Positions 12,401 through 22,446 of a stretch of 64,000 nucleotides of DNA are shown here, one piece after another (positions within the stretch are counted from its first letter, which is position 1; each line of letters begins with the position of its first letter). The notes beneath the pieces are model-generated. The model saw only the letters and a program-made list of their open reading frames with translations, had not been told where the DNA came from and ran no database searches. The stretch covers positions 115,270,169 through 115,334,168 of the forward strand of contig OW804097.1 of NCBI GenBank assembly GCA_942159475.1, written 5' to 3'. The translations under genes and the position numbers were made by a program. The stretch comes from Sthenelais limicola. Lineage: Eukaryota; Annelida; Polychaeta; Phyllodocida; Sigalionidae.

Positions 12401-15400
12401 TGAATATCAACAAATACTATGTCATGTAAATCGTCATGTACACTTCAAGATCATGTACAACTCTACACGACAAAGGAGGATGAATGTAACACAAGGCCAA
12501 CTATGAGTATTAAACATTGAAATTTTAACTATCTGTGTTGTGTTATAATGATGACAGTAATTGCTATATCTCAGAATTTAAGCAGAACCTACCTAACATT
12601 CAAAATCATGAGTATTTTAAGTGTACATTAAAGTTGGCTGAAGAAAAATAATTAATTTATTCTCATTGGATACAATAATAGTAAGATTCTATTTCTATAC
12701 TTACAAGTTCTAGTTAATATGTTATCATATGTGTTTTACCTTTTGCCACATGCCAAATATCATAGTAATGAAGTATTTGTGGGAATTTCTCCCGCATTGT
12801 TTTCTGTATCGAGGGATGTCTGTCAGTTACTAGTATATCAAGATCTAGACCATGAGAATGTACATATGCCAGACAGCGAAGTAAGCCCTCTTTTTCCATC
12901 CTTGCACTGCCGCCAACCTCATTACTCTGAAATTTAAATGGTATTATATTTTATTTCTATTTCCTAGACTTCTTTTAGACTAATATGAAAAGTGAATTGT
13001 TATATTCATTAAACTCTTTTATTGAGTTAATAATCTTTCATAGTTTTATCGATGTAGAATTTGGCTTATTCATGAACGTTTTTCAAGGAATAAATTTAAT
13101 TACCTGAACTATTTCAATTGTTACGATCTTGTTTATATCTGTCTCCAACAATGTGTATGTGCCATACTTCGCACAATGGCCAGGGCTATCAGCTCTACCA
13201 TCTCCAGCACATTGCAGCTTCCCTCTTCCCTTCAAAACATCAAGAACTCTAGCTTGTTCTTCTTGCCAGCACTTGTAGACCGCAGGGTAAATAAAGTCTT
13301 TACAGTGACGATGATATGTTGAGGTTGAAATAGTTTCAATACCAGCAAACTCCATGAAGCGAATAACTTTTGTTGGTGATAGACCTGCAAATGTGATCGC
13401 TCCAGAGATAGCAATGTTGCCTTTTGGAACATTACCCTCAAAGGGCTGACTGTCCCAAGTTTTACTATAGCAACAACGATGGCAATACTGCTTGATTCTA
13501 ATCAACGATCCTAGATTAGTAGATATTTCCTCAACTTCACATGGTTGGAAACAATGTGTGCAGTTCTCCAAAAGTTGCCACAATTTACTTCTATATACAA
13601 GGTATACCTTATCGCTTGCTGTTGACTGGCCCATCCTGAAAAAAAAATAAACCTAGAGTTAGATTTGAAGGTGGGAACAAGGCTTTTATTTAACAATATG
13701 AAATGGCCAAACAATTCCACTACTGGTGGTATATTTAGGCATTATATGGCGCATGGGAGTGACCATAAAATATTATATATTATACAAGGGTCACCTGGAG
13801 GCCCAATCTACAAAAAGTACTGAATCCCATGTAAAGTCACTGGAAACATGTTTATTAACCTTTCGTCCATGTTCTTTTCGGCTTCATCCATCTCCCATGT
13901 GATGTCTTTTTTATCACTTTCACTCTCACTTGAAGACAAAATAGGAGTTGAAGCTCGTTGGGGTAAGGGGATTGCGGGCAGACGTTCTGTAGATTTATTC
14001 TGTACGCTTGTTTCTTCAGTGCTGTGAGGCTCGATATGTTTATGAGTAAACTTAGGGTCAGTTTGCATACCTGCAATACAATAAAAAGTAAACTTGTGAA
14101 TGCAATATTCAATGTGAAATCCGCCCAAAATTATGTACACAAGATATTAATAAAGATTGAAGAATTGAGTGAAAGATTGAACGTTAAGGATAAATCATAG
14201 GTATATAAGAGGCAAAACAAACAGAAAAATAGTAGGTATATGGGTTATGGCGGAGCCATACATATGATATAATGGTAATGGTTAATGACGGATATAAGAG
14301 TTGTTATGAATAATGCCAGTTCATTATATATTCCCATTCATTCTCCTGAGTTATATAATAGCACACACATCAGATCATTCATTATTGAATTCATTATATT
14401 TTTTCATTAATACTTAATTTATCGCCCTAGATGAAAGTGTAGTTAATCAAATTCATTAGAAAATGATCAATTCTAATTACCTTTTGATCTATAGGATATC
14501 TTTGAACCTAAAAGCCGTGGGTCTGTTGTAGTGGTAGCATTCTTTACTATCAGAGTATCGGTTTGAGTGTATGCCTCTTGTGACTGACCAAGTGGCATGT
14601 GCATGAAAAGCTCTGTAGATGTGGGGGGACTTGCGTCTGCAGCAAGAGACACATCTAGCAGAGCTGCCTCTTTCTCCTTGGATTCCTTTGCTACAAAATC
14701 ACTTATTATCTGCGGTAAAAAAGAAGCAATTGCAATATAATAATCAATCAAAAGTCGGCATAACACAATAAGATGAAAATCACACATAACATTGAACCAT
14801 AGCATGGCAATTGTTTTAGCTCAATACAGTCCCTCAGTCAGTAAAAAATCAGTGCTTTTTATGGACCTTAAAATTCATTACTTTCCAATGTACATCAGTG
14901 AAAATGCAACTAAGTTTCGATCTGAGCCCTACCAACAATTCATATAATTGAAATACTCCTTTAGAATATTAGAGAGCTATCCAGTCGAAAGGTGACGTTT
15001 TTTTACTCAGTCTATGCGAGAAACGAAATTCTTTTAATTATTTTAAAACACTATCTAAAGTAAGTAGAAAGGCAGAAGACAAGGTATCTCTTTACTTCAC
15101 CGACAACCTTATTGGCCTGCTAATATTATTTTAGTTAGGGCAAATTATCATTAAAAGGTGGTAATTTTAATGCTGGCTGTGCAGCAGGAACCATATGACA
15201 ATATTTGTTATATTGCAGGGTAAATGCTCGCTTACTCAGCCTTTAAGTTTCTGGTAGTAGTATTTTTTTAAATTCAACTATTTCCTATGATTATGAAAAA
15301 CGGGGGCATTATTTCGAGACAGTCATAGCAAGAGATACATTAGACTAGTTGGTGTAGACAGAAGTGATGCTTATCTAGTTGGACTGCATGCCTGCTACCG

Positions 15401-15821
15401 CTCAGTAGCCAAGTACAGTAGCGGTAGCCCATTCAGTAGCTCACTCTCGCTATAGTATGCTTACCCGGTTCACTTCTCGTTTCTTGTAGGCACTTCTGCC
15501 AGGTGTAGCGGAATCTTGTTTAGATTCAGTGGCTAATTTTTGTGTCGTTGATTGTGGGTAAATTGATGGAATTGCTCCATCCATAAGCTTCTTGTATTTA
15601 TCAAATCCCTCGTCAAATTTCCGCTTGTTGGAAAATTGGTCATCAGTAAAGTGGCTACTGCAAATATGGCTTGAAGCTGAGGGTCCCGACCACTTGCCCC
15701 GTGTCTGCTTGACGAAATTCCTCCATAAACGATCAGTTCTACTGTCTTTAGGCCAAACATGCAAACTCACTCCATTCGCAGGAGTGTTGCTGCATCCTGC
15801 CACAATACACCTTTTTGGCAT
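6439..15821 (-). CDS. THAP-domain, transposase-like protein (9 exons)
   Basis: Exons on the minus strand: 15821-15465, 14709-14481, 14070-13821, 13635-13104, 12926-12740, 7884-7621, 7171-7000, 6879-6731 and 6614-6439. All phases agree and give 771 residues with no internal stop. Residues 1-89 are a THAP zinc finger (C5, C10, C54, H57; W33; GAIPSIY box at 82-88), which binds DNA. Exon 4 carries CxxC pairs and a GDGRADSPGHCAKYG motif. Exon 5 has VTDRHPSI, and WHVAKG spans the exon 5/6 junction. Exons 6-8 carry NHMYWSA, NHIQDVH, SVEAIHSL and LHYNENS. These are the landmarks of a family of uncharacterised THAP proteins in fish, corals and other invertebrates. I infer a transposase fold from the two aspartate motifs; activity is unproven. 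The family is probably a domesticated or recently mobile transposase. Intron 5 contains a retrotransposon. The exon 3 donor (GTACTT) is the weakest junction. Confidence 0.85.
7902..8036 (+). repeat. DIRS-like terminal direct repeat, left copy
   Basis: 135 bp starting gctttaggctttcgggc and ending gctgaaaagttt. By eye it is base-for-base identical to 12142-12276. Such perfect identity suggests a young insertion or copying of one end from the other, as in split direct repeats of Ngaro/PAT elements. Promoter function for the element is likely but not visible. Confidence 0.9.
8124..9410 (+). CDS. DIRS-like ORF1 (gag-like protein)
   Basis: An intact 428-residue frame with ATG at 8124. Residues 1-75 are basic and acidic low complexity (SDSEEE-like, then KKKYVSRAQF). 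Residues 110-180 are Pro/Gln-rich. A helical core of about 190-330 follows, and a C-terminal motif CGFC...H....C near residue 375 resembles a retroelement zinc knuckle. ORF1 proteins of this group are thought to package element RNA. The RT frame follows about 90 bp downstream in another frame. Codon use is more GC-rich than the surrounding intron, which fits a recent arrival. Confidence 0.8.
   Translation: MPGKKKEAGQGEDNPRRSARTAKPNPRFAEEDQQDGDGEDSSSATDSEEERNRHRKIAKKARQRLLKKKYVSRAQFRGVKTLISQLCKEVQEVKANTAKPGWGLPQSEAHNRAFFTDAIPPKPPVQPGMTSQPPKPPGAGAGVQPPKQPSSAQGAPPQAPEQPGQGFATPQQQRMPIIQPIFTPSLEQLPNPNDISSMYRDSDMAFDALDRQYPTVGAPRGMLKFVLPFSNPESSLPADMYKIVRRDKRELSLAEYVCGFARMVSKLITVNSVPYYMIKHLENLAQDASTFEWDGIRAWSQACMAQINEKQATWADTTHFQFEGSRLCWAKTPGGSAPASATTLSTPCSAFNLDECKETASHSAGSVKLIHSCGFCYFLAKGKEYPHSAKSCNNKARMPEKNGQQGKKGSNQWSTKNQQTPSSSATKN
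9503..11671 (+). CDS. DIRS-like reverse transcriptase / RNase H
   Basis: The frame is open from about 9437; the first ATG is at 9503, giving 722 residues. The N-terminal 200 residues are Ser-rich and poorly conserved. The RT domain follows: RRIIVDLSFP (finger), SVLDLERAYRQF (first catalytic Asp), LPFGARAS, then YLDDVLI at 10795-10815 (catalytic Asp pair), and the thumb with WLGVTIDL. RNase H is C-terminal: LWVDSSV (Asp), NVLEAKN (Glu), CDNAAAV (Asp), and HIPG with PDALSRA at the end. All landmarks are present and no stop interrupts the frame, so the enzyme looks intact. It would copy element RNA into DNA. The recombinase frame starts at or just before its stop. Confidence 0.9.
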   Translation: MNTNMCIENSVFTPEVSPVSLPPGEETSIHDSVSPPQLKESSNQHGGASAQHRDQPMQGNDLHFYPSKTSPSPLSISQDLDNFNRVCTSKDIAISQYNSVFQTHDASPAYAASSCHVQSKQTRRGGDESIPSLCSQSETSSVNFGDNFDDLWVDGDSPSPDPGVSVDLCFPHHLDWAQRSHWPFPALPFGDFVDIYEKVRAHAKPNMFGAKCVLPSNLNISAWEREVSGHDMDATIIAGLNFGFPIQYYGPPMLSDIRQENHASGTNFPQHVSEYIVRESSLGAICGPFKVPPFTPWFHTSPIMTRPKNDSDKRRIIVDLSFPEGGVNAAIPKNVFNGKMVRHGLPTISQAVELIQETGRDVCMSVLDLERAYRQFSVCPLDWPLLGIYVDKSYYFDKALPFGARASSFVMQSISDFFTRALAKRGITALMYLDDVLIISQDLQTCKMHLEKTLDLIHELGLSIAPHKLQMPARAVTWLGVTIDLNDNTLSIPPSKVQEILSCLALISSSKKVSTKQARAFINRILVGMRAAKGADIIISSPIKADLNWFKMFLKDFNGKSIFPSRQVSRTLWVDSSVRAGGGTDGTYWFAHKYDHDYICNDINVLEAKNCLAAARLLCSDSDKGNIVQICCDNAAAVHSLSGGRARDNQLAACSRAFWFLSAKMNIQFIFTHIPGIFLEVPDALSRAFTDDKAKLKAAALIDSHNLKSIEMHRNLYDISNF
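11719..12207 (+). pseudogene. Truncated DIRS-like tyrosine recombinase
   Basis: An ATG at 11719 opens 162 codons; the frame is already open from about 11643, overlapping the RT stop. It includes the SAM-like N-terminal domain (IIRN-type helix, SLKAYYRVSL) and GFLRQSNL, which carries the first catalytic Arg of this family. At 12142 the frame runs straight into the 135-bp terminal repeat, so the last 22 residues are encoded by repeat sequence and stop at 12207. The HxxR box and the catalytic Tyr are missing; the usual length is about twice this. I infer an internal deletion that joined mid-recombinase to the downstream repeat. The copy could move only with recombinase supplied elsewhere. Confidence 0.8.
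12142..12276 (+). repeat. DIRS-like terminal direct repeat, right copy
   Basis: Identical to 7902-8036. The upstream flank is recombinase coding sequence rather than a second repeat module, so the expected B1 part of an A1-ORFs-B1-A2-B2 arrangement appears to have been deleted. The downstream sequence 12277-12313 is pyrimidine-rich and weakly similar to 8037-8062. Confidence 0.9.
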
Positions 15822-15941
15822 ATTGTGGAAATCAGCGGGAAAAAACGATATAACGATATCAAAAACGCCCGGAGAAACGCACATGTAAGGCTATGTATAC
15901 AGCGCTAGTCACTGGAGGCTGAGTTGACCTAGATATGGGTT

Positions 15942-15954
15942 ACCCCTGTGACGT
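15942..15954 (-). promoter_or_regulatory. CRE-half motif upstream of the THAP gene
   Basis: On the minus strand this reads ACGTCACAGGGGT, identical to 4732-4744 upstream of the convergent P2X7-like gene. It lies about 120 bp upstream of the THAP ATG. It may be a shared promoter element. Alternatively it could be a short terminal repeat of a composite unit spanning both genes; the flanks do not extend the match, so I favour the promoter reading. Confidence 0.3.
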
Positions 15955-16364
15955 AGCGGCCTACTCAGATACGGCTCGGCCTTGAATTTAGGTCACAGTG
16001 TCCTATTTATAGAAAAGCTCTTCTCGCACAGTAATGGGTGGATATAAAAATGTATAAATTCTCAATAATGTTTCTCTGACCGATTCTAAAGAGGAATACA
16101 TACAAAAAATGACAATTTCCATTTTCATGCACCCCCACCTTTAACCATGTGCAGGTACTAGCAACATCCTAAAGTAGCTTTGAGTTTAGATGCATTATCG
16201 TGTAAATTGTCTGACATCTGTACAATAATTTCGTTATTATTTGGTTATAATTTGGTTACATTTTCGTCAGCTTCACTCTCTATGTGATACACACAGCCCA
16301 CTTTTTAATGAATCAAGCTTTGACTGGCCATAGCCGTTACAGGGAATGGGATGGATAAGGCACA

Positions 16365-17016
16365 TAGTCCAGCTGTTAAGCAACACATTTTGGCTCAATT
16401 GTTCATTTTATGATAAAAGCATGAAATTTGGTATATTGGTAGTTGATTATGCATGAATTAATATTAGAGGTAGACCCAACTCATATGCTCCCAAAATCCA
16501 AGATGGCCGCCATTTTTATGATTTCTTTTTCGTTTTTTTGGTCATAACTCAACACCACTTGGAGATATAAACTAAATGTCAACTAGGCATTTGTAGAGCA
16601 TAAAATTACCTTTCTATTGATATCAAAATCATTCTTCTACTCCAATTATTCGATTTTTGATCAATTTCCAAAAATTTACTAAAAATGACACTTTCGGGCG
16701 GGTAGCAACTTTACCCTCATGGATATCATATTTCCTCCAGCATAAAAACTACAATTCTTCTACAGCTAATAACACAAACAATTAGCTTCCATTTGGTATA
16801 AACTACATGCATTTCCTATGATAATATCTTTTTTTTTATAATTGTTATAATAAAAATGTCTATTTAAGTTTTTCATAAGTTAAAATGCCACACCATTTTA
16901 CCATCTCTGAATTTTATCATAGAGGTATGAATGTTGGTCAGGCCCCATTACAGCCATATATTTACATTCTCTAATAGTCTGCTGCTCCTTTGAGTAATAT
17001 TTTACTTCTATGCTAT
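16365..17016 (+). repeat. Left arm of the long inverted repeat
   Basis: Pairs with 19980-20614. The match is strong from 16365 to about 16890 and weaker but still clear to about 17010 ('tttacattctctaatagtctgctgc' region, compared in blocks). Confidence 0.75.
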
Positions 17017-17559
17017 TTATCTAATAGGGATTTTATGTGAATAGTCATCATAGGTGCAACATTGCCTGCTCCTGCCATTGTGGTTTGTGCTTCATTTCCT
17101 TTTCCACCCACCACAGGTCAGAAACATTTATATACTTCTATATCAATGAATTAAATAAATGAATAACATTCCTTATTTCATAGTTCAAAAAGGTTCCGCA
17201 TATATATCATGTGTGCTGGTTACCTCTTATTGGTGCATTAGGCTTGCCATTATGAGTCATATATATATTTTGCAGAAAAGAAGTCAATGAAAAAAAGTCA
17301 CTAAAAAATCATGTGAAGCAATGGCCCTATAATACTTTGGTTTCATCATCAAAAGGTTGGAGGAAATAAGCTAGGTAGTTAAGTAGAAAATGATTTGTGT
17401 AATGTATTTATTCTTGTATTGGAATAAGTGCTGGCGTCATATAAGTGACAGCCTCTAAAGAGGGGCTGGGCAGGGGGTTTGGATCCAGAATAGATAATGT
17501 AACCAAAGCATTTAAGTTATTGTACAAAATTTTACAAAGCTCACCATGGTCAGAAGAAT

Positions 17560-19800
17560 GCAATGTGCCTGAAAGCAACTCTACCCATCTAAAAGAGAGA
17601 TTACTGCAACAGATGCTATAACTCTGTGAAATCTTACTAGACCATGAACTTTTACTAGGATTTGATGATCATAGGGGATACACTGCACTTTTCAACTGAA
17701 CAAAGTTTAGATGATGCAATTGCATTGGCAAAGGCGACACACCTTGTTTGAAATAAGATGACCTTCAACAAGGACTGTCTGAAAACTTCTGTTCTTACTG
17801 CTCTGCTCACATTGGTAAATATGATTCTAGGAAATCAAATGTAACTGACAGCATAAAATACTGCTATAAATACAGCTATACTGCAACTGCTATTTCACAG
17901 CTACTAATTTTCAACAGCATTAGGTGCAAAATAACTGGCACTAAAACCCATGATAATGCTGGTTGGACATCACCATTGGCACCAGCTAACCTAGCCATAT
18001 TAGGAAGAGTAGAAGCCATACTGACTGCTTCACATGTTACAAGAACTCACTATACACATTAGGTGACAGCAGCCACACTTATTATTTGCAGAAAAAGGCA
18101 TGATGCCTTTTCTGACAACAGTGATACTAACATGAATGAGTTTGATGTTTCGAAATTTATTCAAGTCATCCAAGGATCCATGAAGAGTTTGAAGCATAAC
18201 CATAAGCAGTAAATGCCATGATTAAAGGTCAGGGTAGTGCCATTGGATTGACTGCTGATCCAACTGCACTCAGGCAATGGATGGTAGCAGGGTCTGAAGT
18301 TGCTCAAACAATTGTTGAGTTTGAGCTCACTTTCCAACAGTGAAGGTCTATTAACAAAAGCCATCATGAGCAATGCCCAACTATCCAAAATGCTTTTGAA
18401 AGGGATGTTAAATCTCTCATAGAAACAATGGCAGAATTGGGAAACCCCTTTATGGAAGACACCAAAGGGCTATTTATTCTTTGACATCATGCCAGACCAT
18501 GTAGTTCAATCAGTTGAAAATGCAGAGAGAATAAAATTGGAACAATACAATATATTTGAGCATACTGTACTGCTCCAAACTAATTAATATTAGATAGAAT
18601 TCACCAAAACAATCTTCCTCCTTTTAAGACCCCATCCACAAAGTCCACTTCTAAGGACAAGCAAAATCTCATGTCTGAGAAATGACTGCAACTTATTTTC
18701 AAGATTATATGTCTCTTGTCAATCATGGGATGTGAATGGTGAATTCTTAAATATGTAAACCCGGCTTTTCCACCATCTTTGTCATTTGGAGGACAAATTT
18801 GAGTAGGCAAAATCTCCTTACATGTCTTGCTGTAGGCTCCACAAGGAATGTCCCCCATGTGGAAACAAAGGTTTTGTATGGGGCAGTCATTGTAAATATG
18901 ATAAGACCCTGGAAATCAAGGACATTTGATAAAATATGCTACAAATATCTTCCTTCTTTACATTACATACAGCTGAACACAATGAAGTGTCTTGATGTAG
19001 TGTGGGATAAGTATCCACCAGGGAGTTTAAAGCAAGGTACCGGGATAGTCATGGACAAGGACTGCACAGAAATAAATGCCTCAGTCCATGCAATCAGGAG
19101 GAGGCTGACACACACATCATGCTTCATTTAAAATATTCATCATCTGATGTCCAGAAACGAGTGCTGGTAACAACTGTTGGTATAAATATTGTTTGCCTGT
19201 GCATTGCATACATGTTACTGCTGCAACTGGAAAAACTGTGGGTGACATTTGGGAAATACTGTAGGTACATACCTATCCTTTTGATCGCAAATGGGTTAAC
19301 CCCTGGTGAATACAATGCACTGAAGTCTTATCATGCCTTAACAGGTTGTGATAAGATTAATCATTCAATGGCAGAGATAAAGAATCTGCATATGGAAGCT
19401 GGAAGGAATTCACTGCCAACACAGCTGTTTTCTCCACTAAGTATGAATCCCCACCAAGTTACTGAGAATGGTTTGAGCAAATTTGGAAGATCTGTGGTTC
19501 TTCTCTATATTGGGACATCTCCTTCAAGTCAGGTCAATGAGGTGCGACAGACATTGAATTGAAGAATAACACTATTGAAAATATTCCTCCTCGCCTATCA
19601 GCTCTCAATGAACATATAAAGTGGGCAACATACCAGGCATATATATGTGGACAGTGTTTTAGATGTACCCAACAAAGGCAGAGTCCTGCAGGATTGGGTT
19701 GGTCATGGAGATGTGATAGATGGGCCCCTGTTAGACCACTCCTCCTGAAGCAGGGAGATCATGCCAAGAACTAATACACTGTAACTATAAGAAGGCATGC
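17560..19800 (+). pseudogene. Decayed gene of the HALTGCD-motif family
   Basis: Plus-strand pieces in several frames, with many stops and frameshifts, follow the order of a large uncharacterised family that recurs in corals, echinoderms and other invertebrates. Pieces seen: a SAHIGKY segment near 17805, a helical ATAISQLLIFNSI segment near 17885, an 'L..NPTALRQWMVAG'-like segment near 18265, VLYGAVIVNMIRP near 18875, DVVWDKYPPGSLK near 19000, then EEADTHIMLHLKYSS after a frameshift near 19105, YIPILLIA near 19265, YHALTGCDK near 19330, and NIPPRLSALNEHIKWA near 19580. The middle of the gene seems deleted near 19050-19090. Its place between long inverted repeats suggests the family is the transposon's own protein. 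Function is unknown. Confidence 0.65.
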
Positions 19801-19979
19801 AGAGGACTATACTGATGTCACAAAGCAAACCTTAAATGCACTGCAGTGTTTCTGTGCTGACAACTGTTCCCAATCAATTTTTTTTTCATTGCGATTTCAG
19901 GCCAAGACATTTAGGTAAGTAATAAGGCATATATATATGATCCAGTAAGCAACATTTGTATCTAATTGTGTATCAGTGA

Positions 19980-20614
19980 ACCTAATGTGAAATACCAATC
20001 CAAAGTGCAGCAGACCATAAGAGAATGTAAATACATGATTGTCATGACACCTGATAAAAATTTGACACTTATGTGATGAGATTCAGAGTTGGTGACATGA
20101 TGCATTTAAACATATGAAAACATTACATAGAGATTTTTATTACAAGAATTATTAAAAAATAGATATTATCATAGGAAATGCATGGATTATATACCAAATG
20201 GAAGCTAATTGTCTGTGTTATTAGCTGTAGAAGAATTGTAGTTTTTGTGCTGGAGAAAATATGATATCCGTGAGGGTAAAGTTGCTACCCGCCCGAAAGT
20301 GTCATTTTTAGTTAATTTTTGGAAATTGATAAAAAATCGAATAATTGAAGTAGAAGAATGATTTTGATATCAATAGAAAGGTAATTTTATGCTCTACAAA
20401 TGCCTAATTGACATTTAGTTTATATCTCCAAGTGGGGTTGAGTTATGATCCAAAAACTGAAAAAGAAATCATAAAAATGGCGGCCATCTTGGATTTTGGG
20501 AGCATATGAGTTGGGTCTACCTCTGATATTAATTCATGCATAATTAACTACCAATGTACCAAATTTCATGCTTTTATCATAAAATGAACAATTGAGTGCT
20601 TAACAGCTGGACTA
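19980..20614 (-). repeat. Right arm of the long inverted repeat
   Basis: Inverse complement of the left arm, ending ...cagctggacta at 20614 and followed by 'acaggt'. Confidence 0.75.
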
Positions 20615-20647
20615 ACAGGTATATAAACAATGACAACAGAAAGATTA

Positions 20648-20850
20648 GTGATAGGGAGTCCTATCACAGGCTGTAGTTTAAGAGCAGTATACAAAATGTT
20701 GGATTTTAATAAGGCATTATTGGTAGAGAACTTGCCTTATATGGATGAGATTTTCAGAAAATGTACAATTCAACTTCGCCAATCATCTCAAATAACTAAT
20801 TCCATACAAAAATAAAGTTCAAAAAACAGTTCAACCTAGCCAAAGAGATT
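20648..20850 (+). repeat. Duplicated segment, first copy (with MITE-A left end)
   Basis: Begins 'gatagggagtcctatcacag' and continues into a MITE-A terminus ('gattttcagaaaatgtacaa'). It repeats nearly exactly at 21405-21620, about 757 bp downstream. The MITE-A part here is a left fragment only. Confidence 0.7.
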
Positions 20851-21404
20851 GCTGGAATCAAGCATACAACTCACACATCTCACTGGTGCCCACACGTTTT
20901 TCTAGACATATTCTCAACAACTATAGGCTACATCTATATGTATGAGACAATAGTCACCAAATGTGTCTTGTGCTTTGACAATAAAAGGAGTTGTGGGGAC
21001 TAGTGTTGATCTCTTGAATCGGGGAGATGCTGCATGCCTACAGTGGTGCCTCCTTCATCCCCATATGAGGGTGGAGATACCGACATATCAGAAGGTCCTG
21101 TACCTAGAGTGGTTAATATTACTATATTGAGGGATGAATTGAAGAAATAGGTACTTCCAACTTCTATTCGTTATTTGTGACTAACCTATTGTAATTAAAA
21201 ATACTTCCCTTTTGGAGGGATTTGCCTCGTGCCTACTGTGGCAATTTTGAAGAAAATGCAATGCAAGCAATATGTTGCGGCGGGATAAAGGGATACTTTA
21301 TTTATAACCAATTACCTCCAGGAGAATCTTAGGAAATGATGGAGGTACTTGGTGCATGGTAGTCAGAACAGTAAGTGTGAGGCTATTTGCTCCATAAGAG
21401 AATG

Positions 21405-21775
21405 ATAGGGAGTCCTATCACAGGCTGTAATTTAAGGGCAGTATACAAAATGTTGGATTTTAATAAGGCATTATTGGCAGAGAACTTGCCTTATATGGGT
21501 TAGATTTTCAGAAAATGTACAATTCAACTTCGCCAATCAAATAACACATTCCAGACGAAAATAAAGTTCAAAATACAGTTCAACCTAGCCAAACAGATTC
21601 CTAGAATCAATGCAATGCCGAATATTCTTGAATTTACCAGTATTGACCTAATTGCAGCCTTATTTTGCAGAATTTACTAATTGTGTACAGATGCTAATTG
21701 TAAATTTTCTGAAAAATAAATTTGGGTTATTTGAGAGGATCGGTGAAAGTGTATTGTACATTTTCTGAAAAATAT
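21405..21775 (+). repeat. Duplicated segment, second copy, with full MITE-A
   Basis: The same unit as at 20648, here followed by a longer MITE-A (about 21499-21768) whose right terminus is disturbed by a short internal repeat. Either a segmental duplication included a MITE, or the two copies descend from a larger repeat that carries MITE-A. Confidence 0.65.
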
Positions 21776-21827
21776 GAATATAACTTTGCAACAGAAGCAA
21801 ACACAAACGAACTGGCAGGCATCCAAA

Positions 21828-22225
21828 CATGAACAGTCAGAATCATTACACTGACAAGAAGACTTGATTCAGTAGCAGACATACTACCATCCCTAGGTCT
21901 CGAGACGCTGGATCGAAGAAGGGCAAAACATCTACTGTGCCTCATGTACAAACGATCCTGAGATGCACCCACAAACTCGCCAACGCACACAAAAAACACC
22001 CGCTCGCAAAATAAATATAACCTACCGCTAGCTATCAAAAGTGCACCCTGCTATAAGGTTGCAAAAGCATGGAACTCCCTCACTTGAATCCACCTAACAA
22101 ACCATAATTTTTATTCCCATATTTTATTGTACCTTTCTCACCTTACTTGATTTAATGTTTGTTTAACTGTTATTTTACTGAAGATTGGCTGTATAAACAT
22201 TCTAAATAAAAACAAAAAAAAACCA
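21828..22225 (+). pseudogene. LINE ORF2 C-terminus and 3' tail
   Basis: In one plus frame 21830-22085 reads RIITLTRRLDSVADILPSL, then LDRRRAKHLLCLMYK, one stop (tga near 21959), then NLPLAIKSAPCYK and VAKAWNSLT with a stop. The 'AWNSL' ending and the preceding basic segment are typical of the end of non-LTR retrotransposon ORF2. An AT-rich 3' UTR ends in 'aataaaaacaaaaaaaaa', consistent with a 5'-truncated insertion. The clade (CR1/L2/Jockey-like) cannot be fixed from this fragment. Confidence 0.65.
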
Positions 22226-22285
22226 TTGCATAGACCATGGTACACTGGCCAATAACCCAGTGGAGTTATCTTCTCGTTGTCTTGT

Positions 22286-22446
22286 AGTGGGTGAAATCGT
22301 CAGAAAATGTACAAATCACTTTCACCAATCATTTAAGACAAAAATAGAGTTTAAAAGACCAAGTATTGACCATTTTACAGCTTAATTTAGCAGAATTGAC
22401 TAAAGTTGTGTAGTGTTGCCAAGTGTACATTTTCTGACGATCTGAC
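22286..22446. mobile_element. MITE-A copy with internal deletion
   Basis: Left terminus 'gtgggtgaaatcgtcagaaa' and right terminus 'tgtacattttctgacgatct' enclose only about 110 bp instead of about 175, so the interior is shortened. Confidence 0.6.

Larger units (their letters stand above)
16365..20614. mobile_element. DNA transposon with ~640-bp inverted repeats
   Basis: About 4.25 kb. The ends begin tagtccagctgttaagca and are inverted copies of each other for about 640 bp (16365-17016 against 19980-20614), with a 12-base insertion near the left tip. Both ends are followed outward by 'aca', a possible 3-bp target duplication. The interior holds a decayed gene in the plus orientation. The arms carry 'gatggccgccatttt' and 'cactttcgggcgggtagcaa' as landmarks. 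Such long arms are unusual for a single-gene DNA transposon. Arm divergence of perhaps 10 percent suggests an old copy. Confidence 0.75.

Noticed and set aside
21727..22038. 103-codon minus-strand frame
   Set aside because: Antisense to the LINE ORF2 C-terminus, whose plus-strand reading has family motifs.
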